DNA of 64,000 nt from Synaphobranchus kaupii (lineage: Eukaryota; Chordata; Actinopteri; Anguilliformes; Synaphobranchidae): NCBI GenBank assembly GCA_029718625.1, contig CM056385.1, positions 25,612,895 through 25,676,894 of the forward strand. Reading direction: 5' to 3'. Positions 22,514-33,500 of this stretch are shown here, piece by piece (the stretch's first letter is position 1; every line of letters starts with the position of its first letter). The notes under the pieces are model-generated. The model was not told the DNA's origin, did no database searches, and was given only the letters and a program-made list of their open reading frames with translations. The position numbers and the translations under genes were made by a program.

Positions 22514-25500
22514 ATGGAACGCGCTGAACTAGTGTCAGAGCTAAAGAGCTGGTGCCGTGGCGAGGGTTTGGATGAGACTCATGCGCTGATGACCATCGTC
22601 CCAGAAGATGTGGAGATCACCAAAGTTGAAGAAACCCTTCAGACTGTCAAGTGTTTGGGACGGGTGCGTGTCCGGGGAAGGAATTTCAGTGAAAGACTAA
22701 ACCGTCGGATGGTCTTATGTGAAAGCAGAGAGACGGTTAAGGTCGAGAGTGTCCCTCCTGAAGTTGTGCCTAGTGATGGTGGAGAGCCGTGGCCTATTAT
22801 CATCATGGGAGACGCACAGGCAACTGCTGAAGAGTTTAATGATAAACTAAAAGGGTTGCTTCAGGCTGAAGGAAAGACAATGGAGGACCTTAAATCATTA
22901 TTCCTCAGTGCACCCCTGCCCACTAGTTCCACTGAATCCATATTACGTGCCGTCGGTGATTTGTTGGACAAGACAACAAAACCATCTGATGGGGGGAGCT
23001 ATTGTCGACTACGCATGTTCTCAGGAGCCCTACCGACCCCACCAGGTGAGGGACCGTTTGATCATTGGCTAGAGCAAGCATGGCTTATGGTGGAGGAGAC
23101 TGAATGCTCTGACCGAGAGAAAAGACGCAGACTAATGGGAAGCTTGAAAGGGCCCGCGCTAGAAATTGTAAAGGCAGTGCGGCACGCCAACCCTGACGCC
23201 AGCCCGAAAGAGTGCTTGGAAGCCCTCGAAAGTGCTTTTGGAAGTGCTGAGTCTGGAGATGATCTCTACTTCGCTTTCCGATTGATGCAACAGCAAAAAA
23301 GTGAGAAGCTATCTGATTTCCTCAGACGTCTAGAGCGGTCTCTAGCTAAGGTGATTCAGAGAGGTGGCCTCCCTGCTAGCTGCATGGATAGAGCCCGACT
23401 GGAGCAACTGCTGAGGGGTGCTATTGCCTCAGACTTGATGCTGATCCAGCTGCGCTTGCGAGAAAGGAAGGCAGCGCCACCAACCTTTCTGCAGCTCTTG
23501 AGTGAGATTCGTGCTGAGGAGGAGTACGAAGCTTCTAGAAAGAAGCTCGGTGCCTCAGTACACCAGGTACATGCCAATCCAGAAGTGGATATGAAGCAAG
23601 CTGAGATCCAGAATTTAAAAGCTGAAATAAAAGAGCTAAAGTCAATGGTTGCATCAATAGTGACCAAACCAGAGCACATCAAGGAAGATTACACCGAGGC
23701 TACACCCATGAGTACACCATCTGGCCGAGAGAACCGCCAAGACTCTGAGCTGGCGGCCTTGAAGAAACAACTGAAACGCCTGAAACAGAAAGCTAACAAC
23801 AAGATGACTGAGCCAGATGCGGCAGTTGCAGTTTCGACCATGGAGGCTTCTAAACAGTTCTCCAACTCCCCTAAAAGAGCACCGAAAAGGTCAGAGGAGA
23901 ATTTCTGCTATCGGTGTGGTGAAAACGGACATTTTGCTACAAAGTGTCAAGGCCCTGAGAATCAAGCCAAGGTAATCAAGAAGCTAATCCAGGCTTTAAA
24001 GGTGACAAAAGACAAACAGCAGTCTGGTGATGCTACAACCAGTGAAGTCAACTGTGGTGTCAAGAAAAGTGCTGTTACCACACCAGAGCCTGCTGGCATT
24101 CCGGAAGGCTTGGTTGGCCCACCCAGCATTGTACCATTGAAAGTTAATGGACACTCTTGTGAGGCCTTGTTCGATAGTGGCTCTCAGGTGACCATTATCT
24201 TTGAGTCTTGGTATGAAACTCACCTGTCTGATGTCCCAATTCGCCCAGTGTCTGGTCTAGCCCTTTGGGGGCTAAGTGAATCTGACCTCAGCTACCCCTA
24301 TCGTGGTTTTGTGGTGATAGATCTAGAATATCCTGCAAAAGTAGCCGGTGCTGACAAGATTGTGACAGTCCTTGCTCTTATCTGCCCCAGCCCTCGAACT
24401 GCAGACCACACTCCTGTCATCGTGGGGACTAATGCCAGTCATGTCCGACGTCTAGTGCAGCAATGTAAAGAGAATGGCATTGACATCACCCAGACCCTGG
24501 GAATACAAGCATGCTACAGAGATACAGAGCTAGCATCACCTAGCACTGCATCAGCCATTGAAGAGGAGGATGATATTGGCTGTGTGACCTGGCAAGGCCC
24601 AGGCCCACTGATATTACCTCCTGGTGGTGACTGTAGTGCAGCCTGCAAAGTCGAGTACAAGCACCAAGTCGACAAAGAAATTCTAATGGTTGACTCATCT
24701 CCTGTAGCTCCACTCCCAGCTGGTGTACTACTTCAGCCTATGGTGGTGCCCAGCGAAGAAGTGAACGTCAACCATTTCAGAATCTTGGTCCAGAATGAGT
24801 CACTGACAGAGACCGTCATACCAGTGGGGACCGTAATCGGGCATATGTATCTGACCGATGCAGTCACTTCCCTCACTCCTTCCAAGACAGGCGAAACAGA
24901 GTTTGATGCTAACCTGATCAACTTTGGAGACTCACCTGTCTCAGAGGAGTGGAAAGAAAGACTCCGTCAAAAGTTATCCACAAGGTCCCAGGTGTTCTCC
25001 CTAGAGGAATGGGATGTCGGCTTAGCCAAGGGAGTAGAGCATACGATCCGGTTGTCAGATCCACGGCCATTCCGGGAGCGCTCTCGTCGTCTGGCGCCAG
25101 CAGATCTGGAGGATGTGAGAAAGCACCTCCAAGAACTGTTGCGTGCGGGGATCATCAAGGAGTCTCGTAGCCCTTACGCATCCCCAATCGTGATTGTTCG
25201 AAAAAAGAATGGAACCATAAGGATGTGCATTGATTACAGATTGCTGAACAGCCGAACAATCCCAGATCAGTATACAACCCCTTGTATCGACGATGTGCTG
25301 GACTCGATGACAGGGAGCAAATGGTTCTCCGTACTTGACCTGCGGAGTGGCTATTACCAAATGGCCATGGCCGAGGAGGACAAGGAAAAGACAGCATTCA
25401 TCTGTCCGCTGGGGTTCTTCCAGTTTGAAAGGATGCCACAGGGGATAACTGGAGCTCCAGCCACATTCCAAAGATTAATGGAGAAGGCTGTGGGTGACAT

Positions 25501-28435
25501 GAACCTGCTCGAGGTCCTTGTATATCTCGATGACCTGATCGTGTTTGGCCGAACTTTGGAAGAGCATGAAGAGAGACTTCTCAAAGTCCTCGATCGCCTT
25601 GCCGAGGTTGGATTGAAGATCTCGTTCGACAAATGTCAATTTTGCCTGCCAAAGGTAAAATTCCTAGGACATATTGTGTCGGCCGATGGAGTCTCACCTG
25701 ACCCAGCCAAGATAGAGGCAGTTACCAATTGGCCACAGCCTACCCACCTGAAGGCTCTACAATCCTTTTTGGGTTTCTGCGGCTATTACCGCCGGTTTAT
25801 TGCCAACTACGCAGCCATTGTCAGGCCGTTGTCTGAGCTCACAAAAGGCTATGCCCCAACCCAGCGGGGTAAGAAGCATGACAAAGACAGCACAAAGACT
25901 TACCTTAAAGAGTCTGAACCCTTTGGTGAGAGATGGGAGCAGTCCTGCACTGAGGCGTTCCACAAGATTATCTACTGCCTCACCCATGCACCTGTGTTGG
26001 CTTTTGCTGATCCCAACAAGCCATACGTCCTGCATGTTGACGCCAGCCTAAAGGGGCTTGGCGCCGTCCTCTATCAGGAGCACAGTGAGGGTCTGAGACC
26101 AGTTGCATTCGCCAGCAGGAAGCTGAAACCACCAGAGAGAAACTACCCAATTCACCAGCTGGAGTTCCTGTCCCTTAAGTGGGCAGTCGTGGATAAATTC
26201 CATGATTATTTGTATGGGGCCAGATTCACTGTACGTACAGATAACAACCCGCTTACGTATGTGCTCTCAACCGCAAAGCTTAGTGCTGTAGGGCACCGAT
26301 GGCTTTCTGCCTTATCCACTTACGACTTTGATGTCCAGTACCGACCAGGCAGACACAATATAGATGCCGACCTGCTGTCGAGGAATATGCCTGATGAGAG
26401 TCCAGAGGAATGGGAGACCATACCACAGACTGGTGTGAGATCCATCTGCAAACAAATCTGCATCCCTGGATCCTTGAGTAGTCCAAGATATGTGGATCAG
26501 TTGGGAGCCTCTCCTGACTGTGTGCCTGACATTTATGCTTTTCCAATGCACTTGGAGTTAAAGTCATTGGGACAAATGTCAAAGCAGGAGCTGATTAAAG
26601 CTCAGGAAGATGATGCAGTCATCAGATCTGCTATACAAGCCATTAAGCATGGCAAATGGCCGGAAGAGAATGGATCCAATCCAGAACTGCCTCGTCTGAA
26701 AAAAGAGATGGGGAAGCTGATGATGAAAGATGGGCTACTCCATCGCTTAAGTAAGCGACCCTCCGGAGAAGAAGTCACTCAACTCGTCCTACCAAGGGAG
26801 TTCAGAGAAGTTGTGCTGAAGGCCACACATGATGACTTAGGACATCTTGGTGTAGAGAGAACTGCAGACCTGTTGAGGAACAGATTCTTCTGGCCTAAAT
26901 TGGCCTGTGATGTTGAACAGTACATAAAGAACTGCGGAGAGTGTGTCACTCGAAAGACCCCTTGTCATAGAGCAGCTCCGTTGCATCAGATTGTGAGCAG
27001 TGGACCGATGGATCTTGTATGCATTGATTTTCTGTCGATAGAGCCAGATTCTTCAGGCATTAGCAATGTGTTGGTGGTCACGGATCACTTCACACGCTAT
27101 GCTCAGGCTTTCCCAACCAGGAACCAGAAAGCGCAGACTGTAGCGAAGATCCTGGTGGACAAGTATTTCATACATTATGGCCTGCCAACAAGAATCCATT
27201 CAGATCAAGGGAGAGACTTCGAAAGTCAGTTAATCAAAGAGCTCTTGAAAACGATGGGAATTCGAAAGTCCCGCACCACTCCGTATCACCCACAGGGGGA
27301 CCCACAGCCTGAAAGGTTCAACCGAACTCTACTTTCCATGCTGGGAACCTTGGGCTGGGAGAAGAAACGGCAGTGGAGCAAACACGTTGGATACTTGGTT
27401 CACGCATACAACAGTACCAAGTGTGATGCTACAGGGTACTCACCCTATTTCTTAATGTTTGGCAGAGAAGCAAGGCTTCCAATAGACTTGTGCTTTGGAA
27501 CCTCTCCTGATGGCAGAGATGAAGGTTGCCATTCACGCTATGTAGCCAAGTTAAAAGAGGACTTGCAGAGAGCTTACAAGCTTGCCTCTGGAGTTGCCGA
27601 TAAGACACATCAAAGAAACAAGAGGTCATATGATAAAAGAGTGGGATTCCAGACATTGGATATCGGTGACAGAGTGTTGCTGAGGAACTTAGGCTTGAAA
27701 GGGAAGCACAAGCTGGAGAGCCGGTGGAGTCCCATCCCCTATGTTGTGCTGGGGAAGATGCCTAATCTTCCGGTGTACAAAGTAAAACCTGAAGATGGAA
27801 GAGGAGGAGTCAAGACCCTTCATCGCGATCATCTCCTGCCGATTGGACAGTTTGTGAGAATGCCAATAGTAGAGACAGAGGCAAACTCGCATGTCAAACC
27901 AAGAACGAGAGCTGAGACACAAAAGAGACCAAAGAAAGTTTTACCTGAAGCTCAGGAAGCTCTTCAAGAGTTACAAGAGTGTACAGACTCATCTTCAGAC
28001 AGGGAGTATTACGGACCTGAGAAACCCTACAGTACTTACCTGAAGGAGATCCTGCAAAAGGAAAGACATACTGCCAGACCATCAGACCTCATCCAAGATG
28101 ACGGCGATTCTTCTCAGCAGTCAGATGAAAATCCTGCTGAGGATAGCTTATCAGAGGACCAGAGTTTGGAGGAGGAGCACCGCAGTATGAGAGAAGAGGA
28201 TACAGATCAAGATTCAGTTCCTGAGGAAGAAAGTGATCCAGAGTCTGATAACCCTCGCCATGATGAGCATCAGGAGGCGGTCACTACGCCTGAAGTGACT
28301 AGTAGACCTGAAAGTCGCCCAAAGAGAAGGGTGAAACCAGTCATTAAACTGACTTATGATGAGCCTGGTAGAGCAAAAGATCAGCCTCTCACAATTGTAC
28401 ATAGAGGTGTTATCATAAAATTTGGCAAGAGTTAA
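22514..28435 (+). CDS. Gag-pol polyprotein of Ty3/gypsy retrotransposon (PNMA-like Gag)
   Basis: A single uninterrupted frame of 1,973 residues. Residues 1-100 and about 170-345 resemble the vertebrate PNMA family (for example SELKSWCRGEGLD and KRRRLMGSLKGPA), which derives from gypsy Gag. A CCHC knuckle (CYRCGENGHFATKC) lies at 465-478. The aspartic protease DSG is at 554-556. Reverse transcriptase has YLDD at 1004-1007, and RNase H starts near D1176. Integrase has an HHCC zinc site (H1439, H1444, C1474, C1477) and a D,D(35)E triad at D1505, D1564 and E1600, then a GPY/F-like module near 1735-1780. The last 150 residues are acidic; no chromodomain is evident. Gag and Pol share one frame without a stop or shift signal, so the Gag:Pol ratio must be set some other way. 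The start follows the primer site by 60 bp in a good context. Confidence 0.95.
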   Translation: MERAELVSELKSWCRGEGLDETHALMTIVPEDVEITKVEETLQTVKCLGRVRVRGRNFSERLNRRMVLCESRETVKVESVPPEVVPSDGGEPWPIIIMGDAQATAEEFNDKLKGLLQAEGKTMEDLKSLFLSAPLPTSSTESILRAVGDLLDKTTKPSDGGSYCRLRMFSGALPTPPGEGPFDHWLEQAWLMVEETECSDREKRRRLMGSLKGPALEIVKAVRHANPDASPKECLEALESAFGSAESGDDLYFAFRLMQQQKSEKLSDFLRRLERSLAKVIQRGGLPASCMDRARLEQLLRGAIASDLMLIQLRLRERKAAPPTFLQLLSEIRAEEEYEASRKKLGASVHQVHANPEVDMKQAEIQNLKAEIKELKSMVASIVTKPEHIKEDYTEATPMSTPSGRENRQDSELAALKKQLKRLKQKANNKMTEPDAAVAVSTMEASKQFSNSPKRAPKRSEENFCYRCGENGHFATKCQGPENQAKVIKKLIQALKVTKDKQQSGDATTSEVNCGVKKSAVTTPEPAGIPEGLVGPPSIVPLKVNGHSCEALFDSGSQVTIIFESWYETHLSDVPIRPVSGLALWGLSESDLSYPYRGFVVIDLEYPAKVAGADKIVTVLALICPSPRTADHTPVIVGTNASHVRRLVQQCKENGIDITQTLGIQACYRDTELASPSTASAIEEEDDIGCVTWQGPGPLILPPGGDCSAACKVEYKHQVDKEILMVDSSPVAPLPAGVLLQPMVVPSEEVNVNHFRILVQNESLTETVIPVGTVIGHMYLTDAVTSLTPSKTGETEFDANLINFGDSPVSEEWKERLRQKLSTRSQVFSLEEWDVGLAKGVEHTIRLSDPRPFRERSRRLAPADLEDVRKHLQELLRAGIIKESRSPYASPIVIVRKKNGTIRMCIDYRLLNSRTIPDQYTTPCIDDVLDSMTGSKWFSVLDLRSGYYQMAMAEEDKEKTAFICPLGFFQFERMPQGITGAPATFQRLMEKAVGDMNLLEVLVYLDDLIVFGRTLEEHEERLLKVLDRLAEVGLKISFDKCQFCLPKVKFLGHIVSADGVSPDPAKIEAVTNWPQPTHLKALQSFLGFCGYYRRFIANYAAIVRPLSELTKGYAPTQRGKKHDKDSTKTYLKESEPFGERWEQSCTEAFHKIIYCLTHAPVLAFADPNKPYVLHVDASLKGLGAVLYQEHSEGLRPVAFASRKLKPPERNYPIHQLEFLSLKWAVVDKFHDYLYGARFTVRTDNNPLTYVLSTAKLSAVGHRWLSALSTYDFDVQYRPGRHNIDADLLSRNMPDESPEEWETIPQTGVRSICKQICIPGSLSSPRYVDQLGASPDCVPDIYAFPMHLELKSLGQMSKQELIKAQEDDAVIRSAIQAIKHGKWPEENGSNPELPRLKKEMGKLMMKDGLLHRLSKRPSGEEVTQLVLPREFREVVLKATHDDLGHLGVERTADLLRNRFFWPKLACDVEQYIKNCGECVTRKTPCHRAAPLHQIVSSGPMDLVCIDFLSIEPDSSGISNVLVVTDHFTRYAQAFPTRNQKAQTVAKILVDKYFIHYGLPTRIHSDQGRDFESQLIKELLKTMGIRKSRTTPYHPQGDPQPERFNRTLLSMLGTLGWEKKRQWSKHVGYLVHAYNSTKCDATGYSPYFLMFGREARLPIDLCFGTSPDGRDEGCHSRYVAKLKEDLQRAYKLASGVADKTHQRNKRSYDKRVGFQTLDIGDRVLLRNLGLKGKHKLESRWSPIPYVVLGKMPNLPVYKVKPEDGRGGVKTLHRDHLLPIGQFVRMPIVETEANSHVKPRTRAETQKRPKKVLPEAQEALQELQECTDSSSDREYYGPEKPYSTYLKEILQKERHTARPSDLIQDDGDSSQQSDENPAEDSLSEDQSLEEEHRSMREEDTDQDSVPEEESDPESDNPRHDEHQEAVTTPEVTSRPESRPKRRVKPVIKLTYDEPGRAKDQPLTIVHRGVIIKFGKS

Positions 28436-28533
28436 TTTGAGTTAGTTCATGCACCCTTTCCACTCACCGTAAAAAAAGAGAGAAAGAAAAAAAAAAAAGT
28501 TCATTTTATTTGATGAGGACATCAAACCATTTT

Positions 28534-28546
28534 AGAAGGGGGAGGG
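28534..28546 (+). other. Polypurine tract
   Basis: AGAAGGGGGAGGG directly abuts the 3' LTR and would prime plus-strand DNA synthesis. A second purine-rich run lies upstream near 28476-28498. Confidence 0.85.
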
Positions 28547-30045
28547 TGTAACCCAGTTAAAAATTGTGGTTATAAATAAGGTGATGCTATAAATAGTGTT
28601 AAAAGCAGTTACAAAATGTGATGTGTTCTTTTGTTTTGTTAAAAACTATGTGTTTCTGGAAATTGTTTAAGCCAGCATTTATGGGGTTAATATCTGTAGG
28701 AGCGCAGCAAGGTGTTTAGCAAGGTGTTTCAGCACGGACAATACGGGGAGGGACTTAGAGAGAGGAGAGCGGAAAAAGAGCCAGAACGGAGCTAAAAGAG
28801 GGAGCATGATACAGAGAGTCTGTGTTATATTATAAGTTTGGAGTGCACAAATCGGTGTGTGTCTGTGTCTTAAGATTGTCTGCACGACCGTCGGTGTGAA
28901 GAGGACAAGCTGCACATTGAGAAAACAGGAGGAATTTCCACACGAAATTCAGAGACTGTTTATATTGTGTGCTAACGCTAATGCCTAAGCTAACGTGAAG
29001 TACTGTCTAGAGTCCGTCCATTACAAGTGAACAGACATTTTCTAGCTAAAGTTTAACTACCTCAGTTGAACGTTTTGAGGGGTAATCTACTGCTTTCGAC
29101 CTGAAGACAGAGAGGACACCACAGATAGAGCTTTGAGCAACCAGGGCTTCACTCAAAGTTCCTCTGGCAAACGTGGATGTGAAAGGATAACAGACAGTGA
29201 CTGTACTGAAATACCATGCTAACCTGGTGCTAAGCCTGCACCTGTGACTGTTGGAGTAAGGACAAGCCAGGATCATTCACTCAGGTACCACCCTTTTTAT
29301 TTTTCTCATCAAGGAGCGAAGGGGCCATTAAGTTTTGGGCCACAACGTACACAAGCCACCGAACCAGGCCTGCAACTTTATAATTTGGTTTAAGTAATTT
29401 AGTTTTGCCGGTTTTAGTGGGAAGTGCTTTTAGGTGTGTGTGTGTGTGTGTGGGCCCACAAATATGACAGTTTAAGTCCTTAAGTGACTTTCTAAGTAAA
29501 TCTATTTTGGGTTTGCACTAAGAGGGTTGTGAACCAAAAGAGTATTTTATTTTGAATATATACTTGGGGAAGGTGTGTTATTTTGCTCTGTGCAGTACGA
29601 ATTGTATGACATTAAGTCATTAGTGTTTACCTGTAAGAAGAGGTACATTTCATTTTGGAGGTTAAAAAAGAACATTTATTTTATATTATTTTTATAGTAC
29701 AAAATTATATTTGTATTGCTCCATTTGAACCAATCATTCTTGCACTAAATAATTGAGAATTATTTTCTAAAACCTGAGTTGTGTGATTTCATTACTTACT
29801 TTTTTTTAAAGAAGGGAACTGTGTCATTTAGAGAGACATATGGGTATGTTTGGATAAAATGTAACCCTTAGAAAGGTCATTTCATAATTTTTGAGTTTAA
29901 GAAACTGCACATGCGTATCATTTAAAAAGAGATCCAAGATAATAATTAAAACTGAGTTAATCAGGGTTAATATAAAGTAGATAAAACATTAAAAGAACTC
30001 AAAAGCCCTGCCCACACTAATATGACTACTGAGGGGAGCGCTACA
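28547..30045 (+). repeat. 3' LTR
   Basis: This 1,499-bp LTR is 16 bp longer than the 5' copy. The difference is fully explained by a 12-bp duplication of agcaaggtgttt near 28706-28729, five one-base insertions and one one-base deletion. As it points toward sh2d1a, any LTR promoter would read into that gene. Confidence 0.95.
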
Positions 30046-30448
30046 GTTAAAATCAACCATTTATCACATACAGCATTTACTGCATGTCAAGATGTGATCT
30101 TGACTTCCGTACTATGGTTTTTCTTGTCAGATGTGTGATTGGCCTGAAAACAAAGCACCAAATGCATGGGACCACACGACTAATGCACTTCCCTTATTTA
30201 ATATGCCTTTTAAATTAGACCTTGTAGGCTATATGAACTGTAGTTAGGGCTGAGGGGGAGGGAAATGGGGCTCGTCACAACAATTGTGCTTTGCGCCCGT
30301 TTTGCTTTCGTGTCTTGCTTTGGAATTTCCTTCCAGTAGCCACACTCATTTCATTCAAAATGCATTCTGGTAGATTCACATGTTTCCTGCCACGTTTTTA
30401 AGTCGTTTCAGGTAGCAAAGGTTTGCGGTTACTGCTTACAATAGCACA
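30046..30448 (+). promoter_or_regulatory. sh2d1a: Short upstream region of sh2d1a
   Basis: Only about 400 bp separate the LTR from the sh2d1a ATG, so the native 5' UTR and proximal promoter must lie here or upstream of the insertion. I see no strong TATA box. The region includes purine-rich gctgagggggagggaaatgg near 30247. The promoter role is inferred from position only. Confidence 0.4.
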
Positions 30449-30585
30449 ATGGAATCACTGTCGGTCTATCACGGAGCTATCACCAAGGACACCACAGTGA
30501 GACTTCTCAGTTCAGTGGGAAAAGACGGGAGCTTCTTAATACGAAACAGCGAGACCAAGCCCGGAGTTTACTGTATTTGTGTATT
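30449..30585 (+). CDS. sh2d1a: sh2d1a exon 1
   Basis: 137 coding bases from ATG through the SH2 core (motifs VYHG, GSFLIR, GVYCICV), ending in phase 2 before donor gtaagt. Confidence 0.95.
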
Positions 30586-33500
30586 GTAAGTACGCTACAT
30601 AATTGCTGCTGTTTATTATTAATTGCACCTCTCTCAAACATTTATTGTCAAAAAAGCAATTCATCTTCTTAAGAAATATTTATTTTTTTGAGAGGTTTTC
30701 TTTTTCTGAAACACGTGATCTGAGCTGACATTAAGAATGGAGTGGGTGCTTAGGAAAACGGGAGTTATGTAAATACAGTGGCCAAATTAAATTACTTTTG
30801 AAATGAAAAAAAAAAAACGTATTTTTATTCCTTATTACATGATGTTCTCATGTGATTTGGTAATCACATAATAATAAAAAAATACATAAAATAAAATTTT
30901 AAGTTTTTGATAATTGCTCATTATCTTTGACACTCATTACTAGGAGAGGGGAAAAAAACAAATGCAATTGCAATGCCACACTTGTGATGATTTGATAATT
31001 TATTTATATTCTAAAAGTATTTCAGGAAATACATTTCTCATTTTATATGAATGCAACAGGAAGTTAAACAACACTGCTGTTGTTGCACATGGAAGAAGCA
31101 TGTAGCCCTGAGTACTCTATAAGATATCACTATCATACATAGGCTACCATCTGTCCGTCTTACATAACATGCTCACTGTTGTATGTTCCTTGAGGATAAA
31201 TTATAATTATTTTTTTTCTTTAACTGACAGGTTCAATGAGTGTGTGTACACCTACAGACTATATCAGGCTCTGGGAGGATCCTGGGTTGCAGAGGTGAGA
31301 TAGGAGAAATCTGAAGTAACTTGATTTTAAAGGTCTTGAGGCATGCACCTTACCGGTCAGACTTATTTGACTGTAACGTAATCTCTAGCTCGAGTGGTGT
31401 TTGCTTATGTTAAATGCACTTGCTTTAAGTTGCTGTGGCTAAAAAAATCTACCAAATGACTAAATTGTGAATTGTAACTTTTCATCTCATTATGGAGGAA
31501 TCATTCAAAATATAAAGTCATGCAAAGCCCCTGTCAGTGGTAGAGAGATACTGCCTTCTACCTTCACCTAAAAATGGCAGGGTCTCAAATGATCATTTAC
31601 TGAATTAGCTTGCTGCCATTAACTGTCTCCCTCAAGGTCAAAATAAGTCAGAAATTAATATGTGTACCAGGCGCAATGAAAATCTAATGTTTACTCAAGG
31701 ATTTGCAATTCTGTTGGATTGACACTCTAGCAACTGTGTCAGCACATCCTTTGAAAACGGGGTTTATATAAAGTAAAATACCATTGATTACTGGTTAATT
31801 GGGATGGATCGGATAACACAAACACAAAACAAAGTGTGAACTAACTGTTAGCACCTGCTGTACCTGTTAGAACAGAATTCAATGAATGTAAGTTAAACCA
31901 GGTCTACATGTAAAAGAGTAGGTAGACAGTAGACACCAGCATGAAACCAAGTAAATACGAATGCTCAGTGGCGATTTTAGCATGACATTTCTGGAGGGGC
32001 AGTTTTGTATGACATCACCATCAAAAAAATAAAGATAGCCAATTAGTCTACGGTAGGCCTATGCTATGGGCTGCGCTGTAGGCCTAAGTGCCAGGGAGCA
32101 GAAAGATTTAAAAACTGAATACAATGTATCGCTTCAGCACAACACAGAACCCTACATTGAGGTTGCCTATACTGCAACAAAGTAATAGGATGAGACAGAC
32201 ATGTTTCTTCAATAACTTGCATGCTTTATCAAAACTGTAAATACAAGCACATGGCACATTGTTAACTTGTAAAAAAGTGAAAACAAGTTTGATCAAGTTT
32301 ATCCAGAACTAATGCAATTATAGTCTAGCTAAAATACAAAAAACGCAAAGCATGCCAACGGCATATTATAATAACGAGAATTATCAGATAAACGTCAAAT
32401 AAATATGCAAACATTTAATACAAACATTTGGTATTGCTTTAGCTATGTTAAGACATGCCTTAACATAGCTAAAGTGAATGATACCAAGTAATTAGCCTAA
32501 GCTTTTTAAAATGCCGCTTAGCTTACTGACAGCATGTAGACTATGACTCATCAATAAATCGTTCAAACTTGAACTTAAGGAAACTTCAAACAGGTAAAAC
32601 ATAGGTGTCAACCTCTGGAGAGAGCTGCCTTTATTTTCACGCCTGCAAAATTCACCAAAAACCATATAGAACATTATCTATTATCTATTAAAATCACTAG
32701 CCACCACAGTTATTTGTCTGTTTCAAGTTTATTTAATATATTCCTGTATTTCGCTTTTCACATAATAATAATGAGTGTGTAACAAATTCAGCAAGGTGCT
32801 TCATTGTCATAAAGCGTATTTTTAGATCAAAACTTACAGTCCTGATGCCCTACTTGCTTTTCCCACGGCCTCAGAAACCGAGAGAATATCAGAGGGAGAA
32901 AGAAAATGTGACTGCAGCAATTAAATTAATTATGTTGGAAAATGTTTTTAAAAAATGTGTTAGACTAGATTTCCCGTATCATAACCTTATACGCCTGTAT
33001 ACCTTCGAAAGGTGGAAAAAACTTATTTTATATGGGCAAAAGACACCTATGACAAAATAAAATCAAACTAATGGAAAACTTTAGCTGGCTAGCATTAGCG
33101 ATACACATACACTGAATTGGCTTTGTTTATGTTTATATCCTGGTCACGTCAGCCCACTTTAACAACGTTAACTTAACGTTTATTATTTTTGCACCACCTG
33201 TTGCTAGGCAGAATTAGTAGGGGCAAAAACATTTATGGCCCTCCGCCCAACATCATTTTCAAGCAGGTTTTCCCTGCTTACGCAGATCACGCTCACGTTG
33301 TTTCCCTAGCAACGGTGGGGCAGAGTGCGCCGCTACCCCACAGCAGAGACAGGGAGCGCAGTCCGCAGCGTGAGCACACACATACAAGGAAACTACTCAA
33401 AAACAGCACTATAAGGAGTGTGAGTCAAGTTTATTATATTTATACACACCAATTTCACGATTGAATCAGTGTTTTGCATTAAATATAAACATACATTTTG

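Larger units (their letters stand above)
20946..30045 (+). mobile_element. Intact Ty3/gypsy LTR retrotransposon with PNMA-like Gag
   Basis: The element has paired LTRs (TGTAAC...GCTACA), a primer binding site, one long gag-pol frame and a polypurine tract, all in order on the + strand. GTTA immediately precedes the 5' LTR (20942-20945) and follows the 3' LTR (30046-30049), consistent with a 4-bp target duplication. No stop or frameshift interrupts the 1,973 codons and the LTRs are almost identical, so the insertion looks recent and may be competent. The order protease-RT-RNase H-integrase is Ty3/gypsy. It lies between agtr2 and sh2d1a, and its 3' end is about 400 bp from the sh2d1a start codon. 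Confidence 0.95.

Noticed and set aside
23356..28402. Numerous frames on the minus strand or in other frames within the retrotransposon
   Set aside because: All overlap the intact 1,973-codon gag-pol frame and lack recognisable domains.
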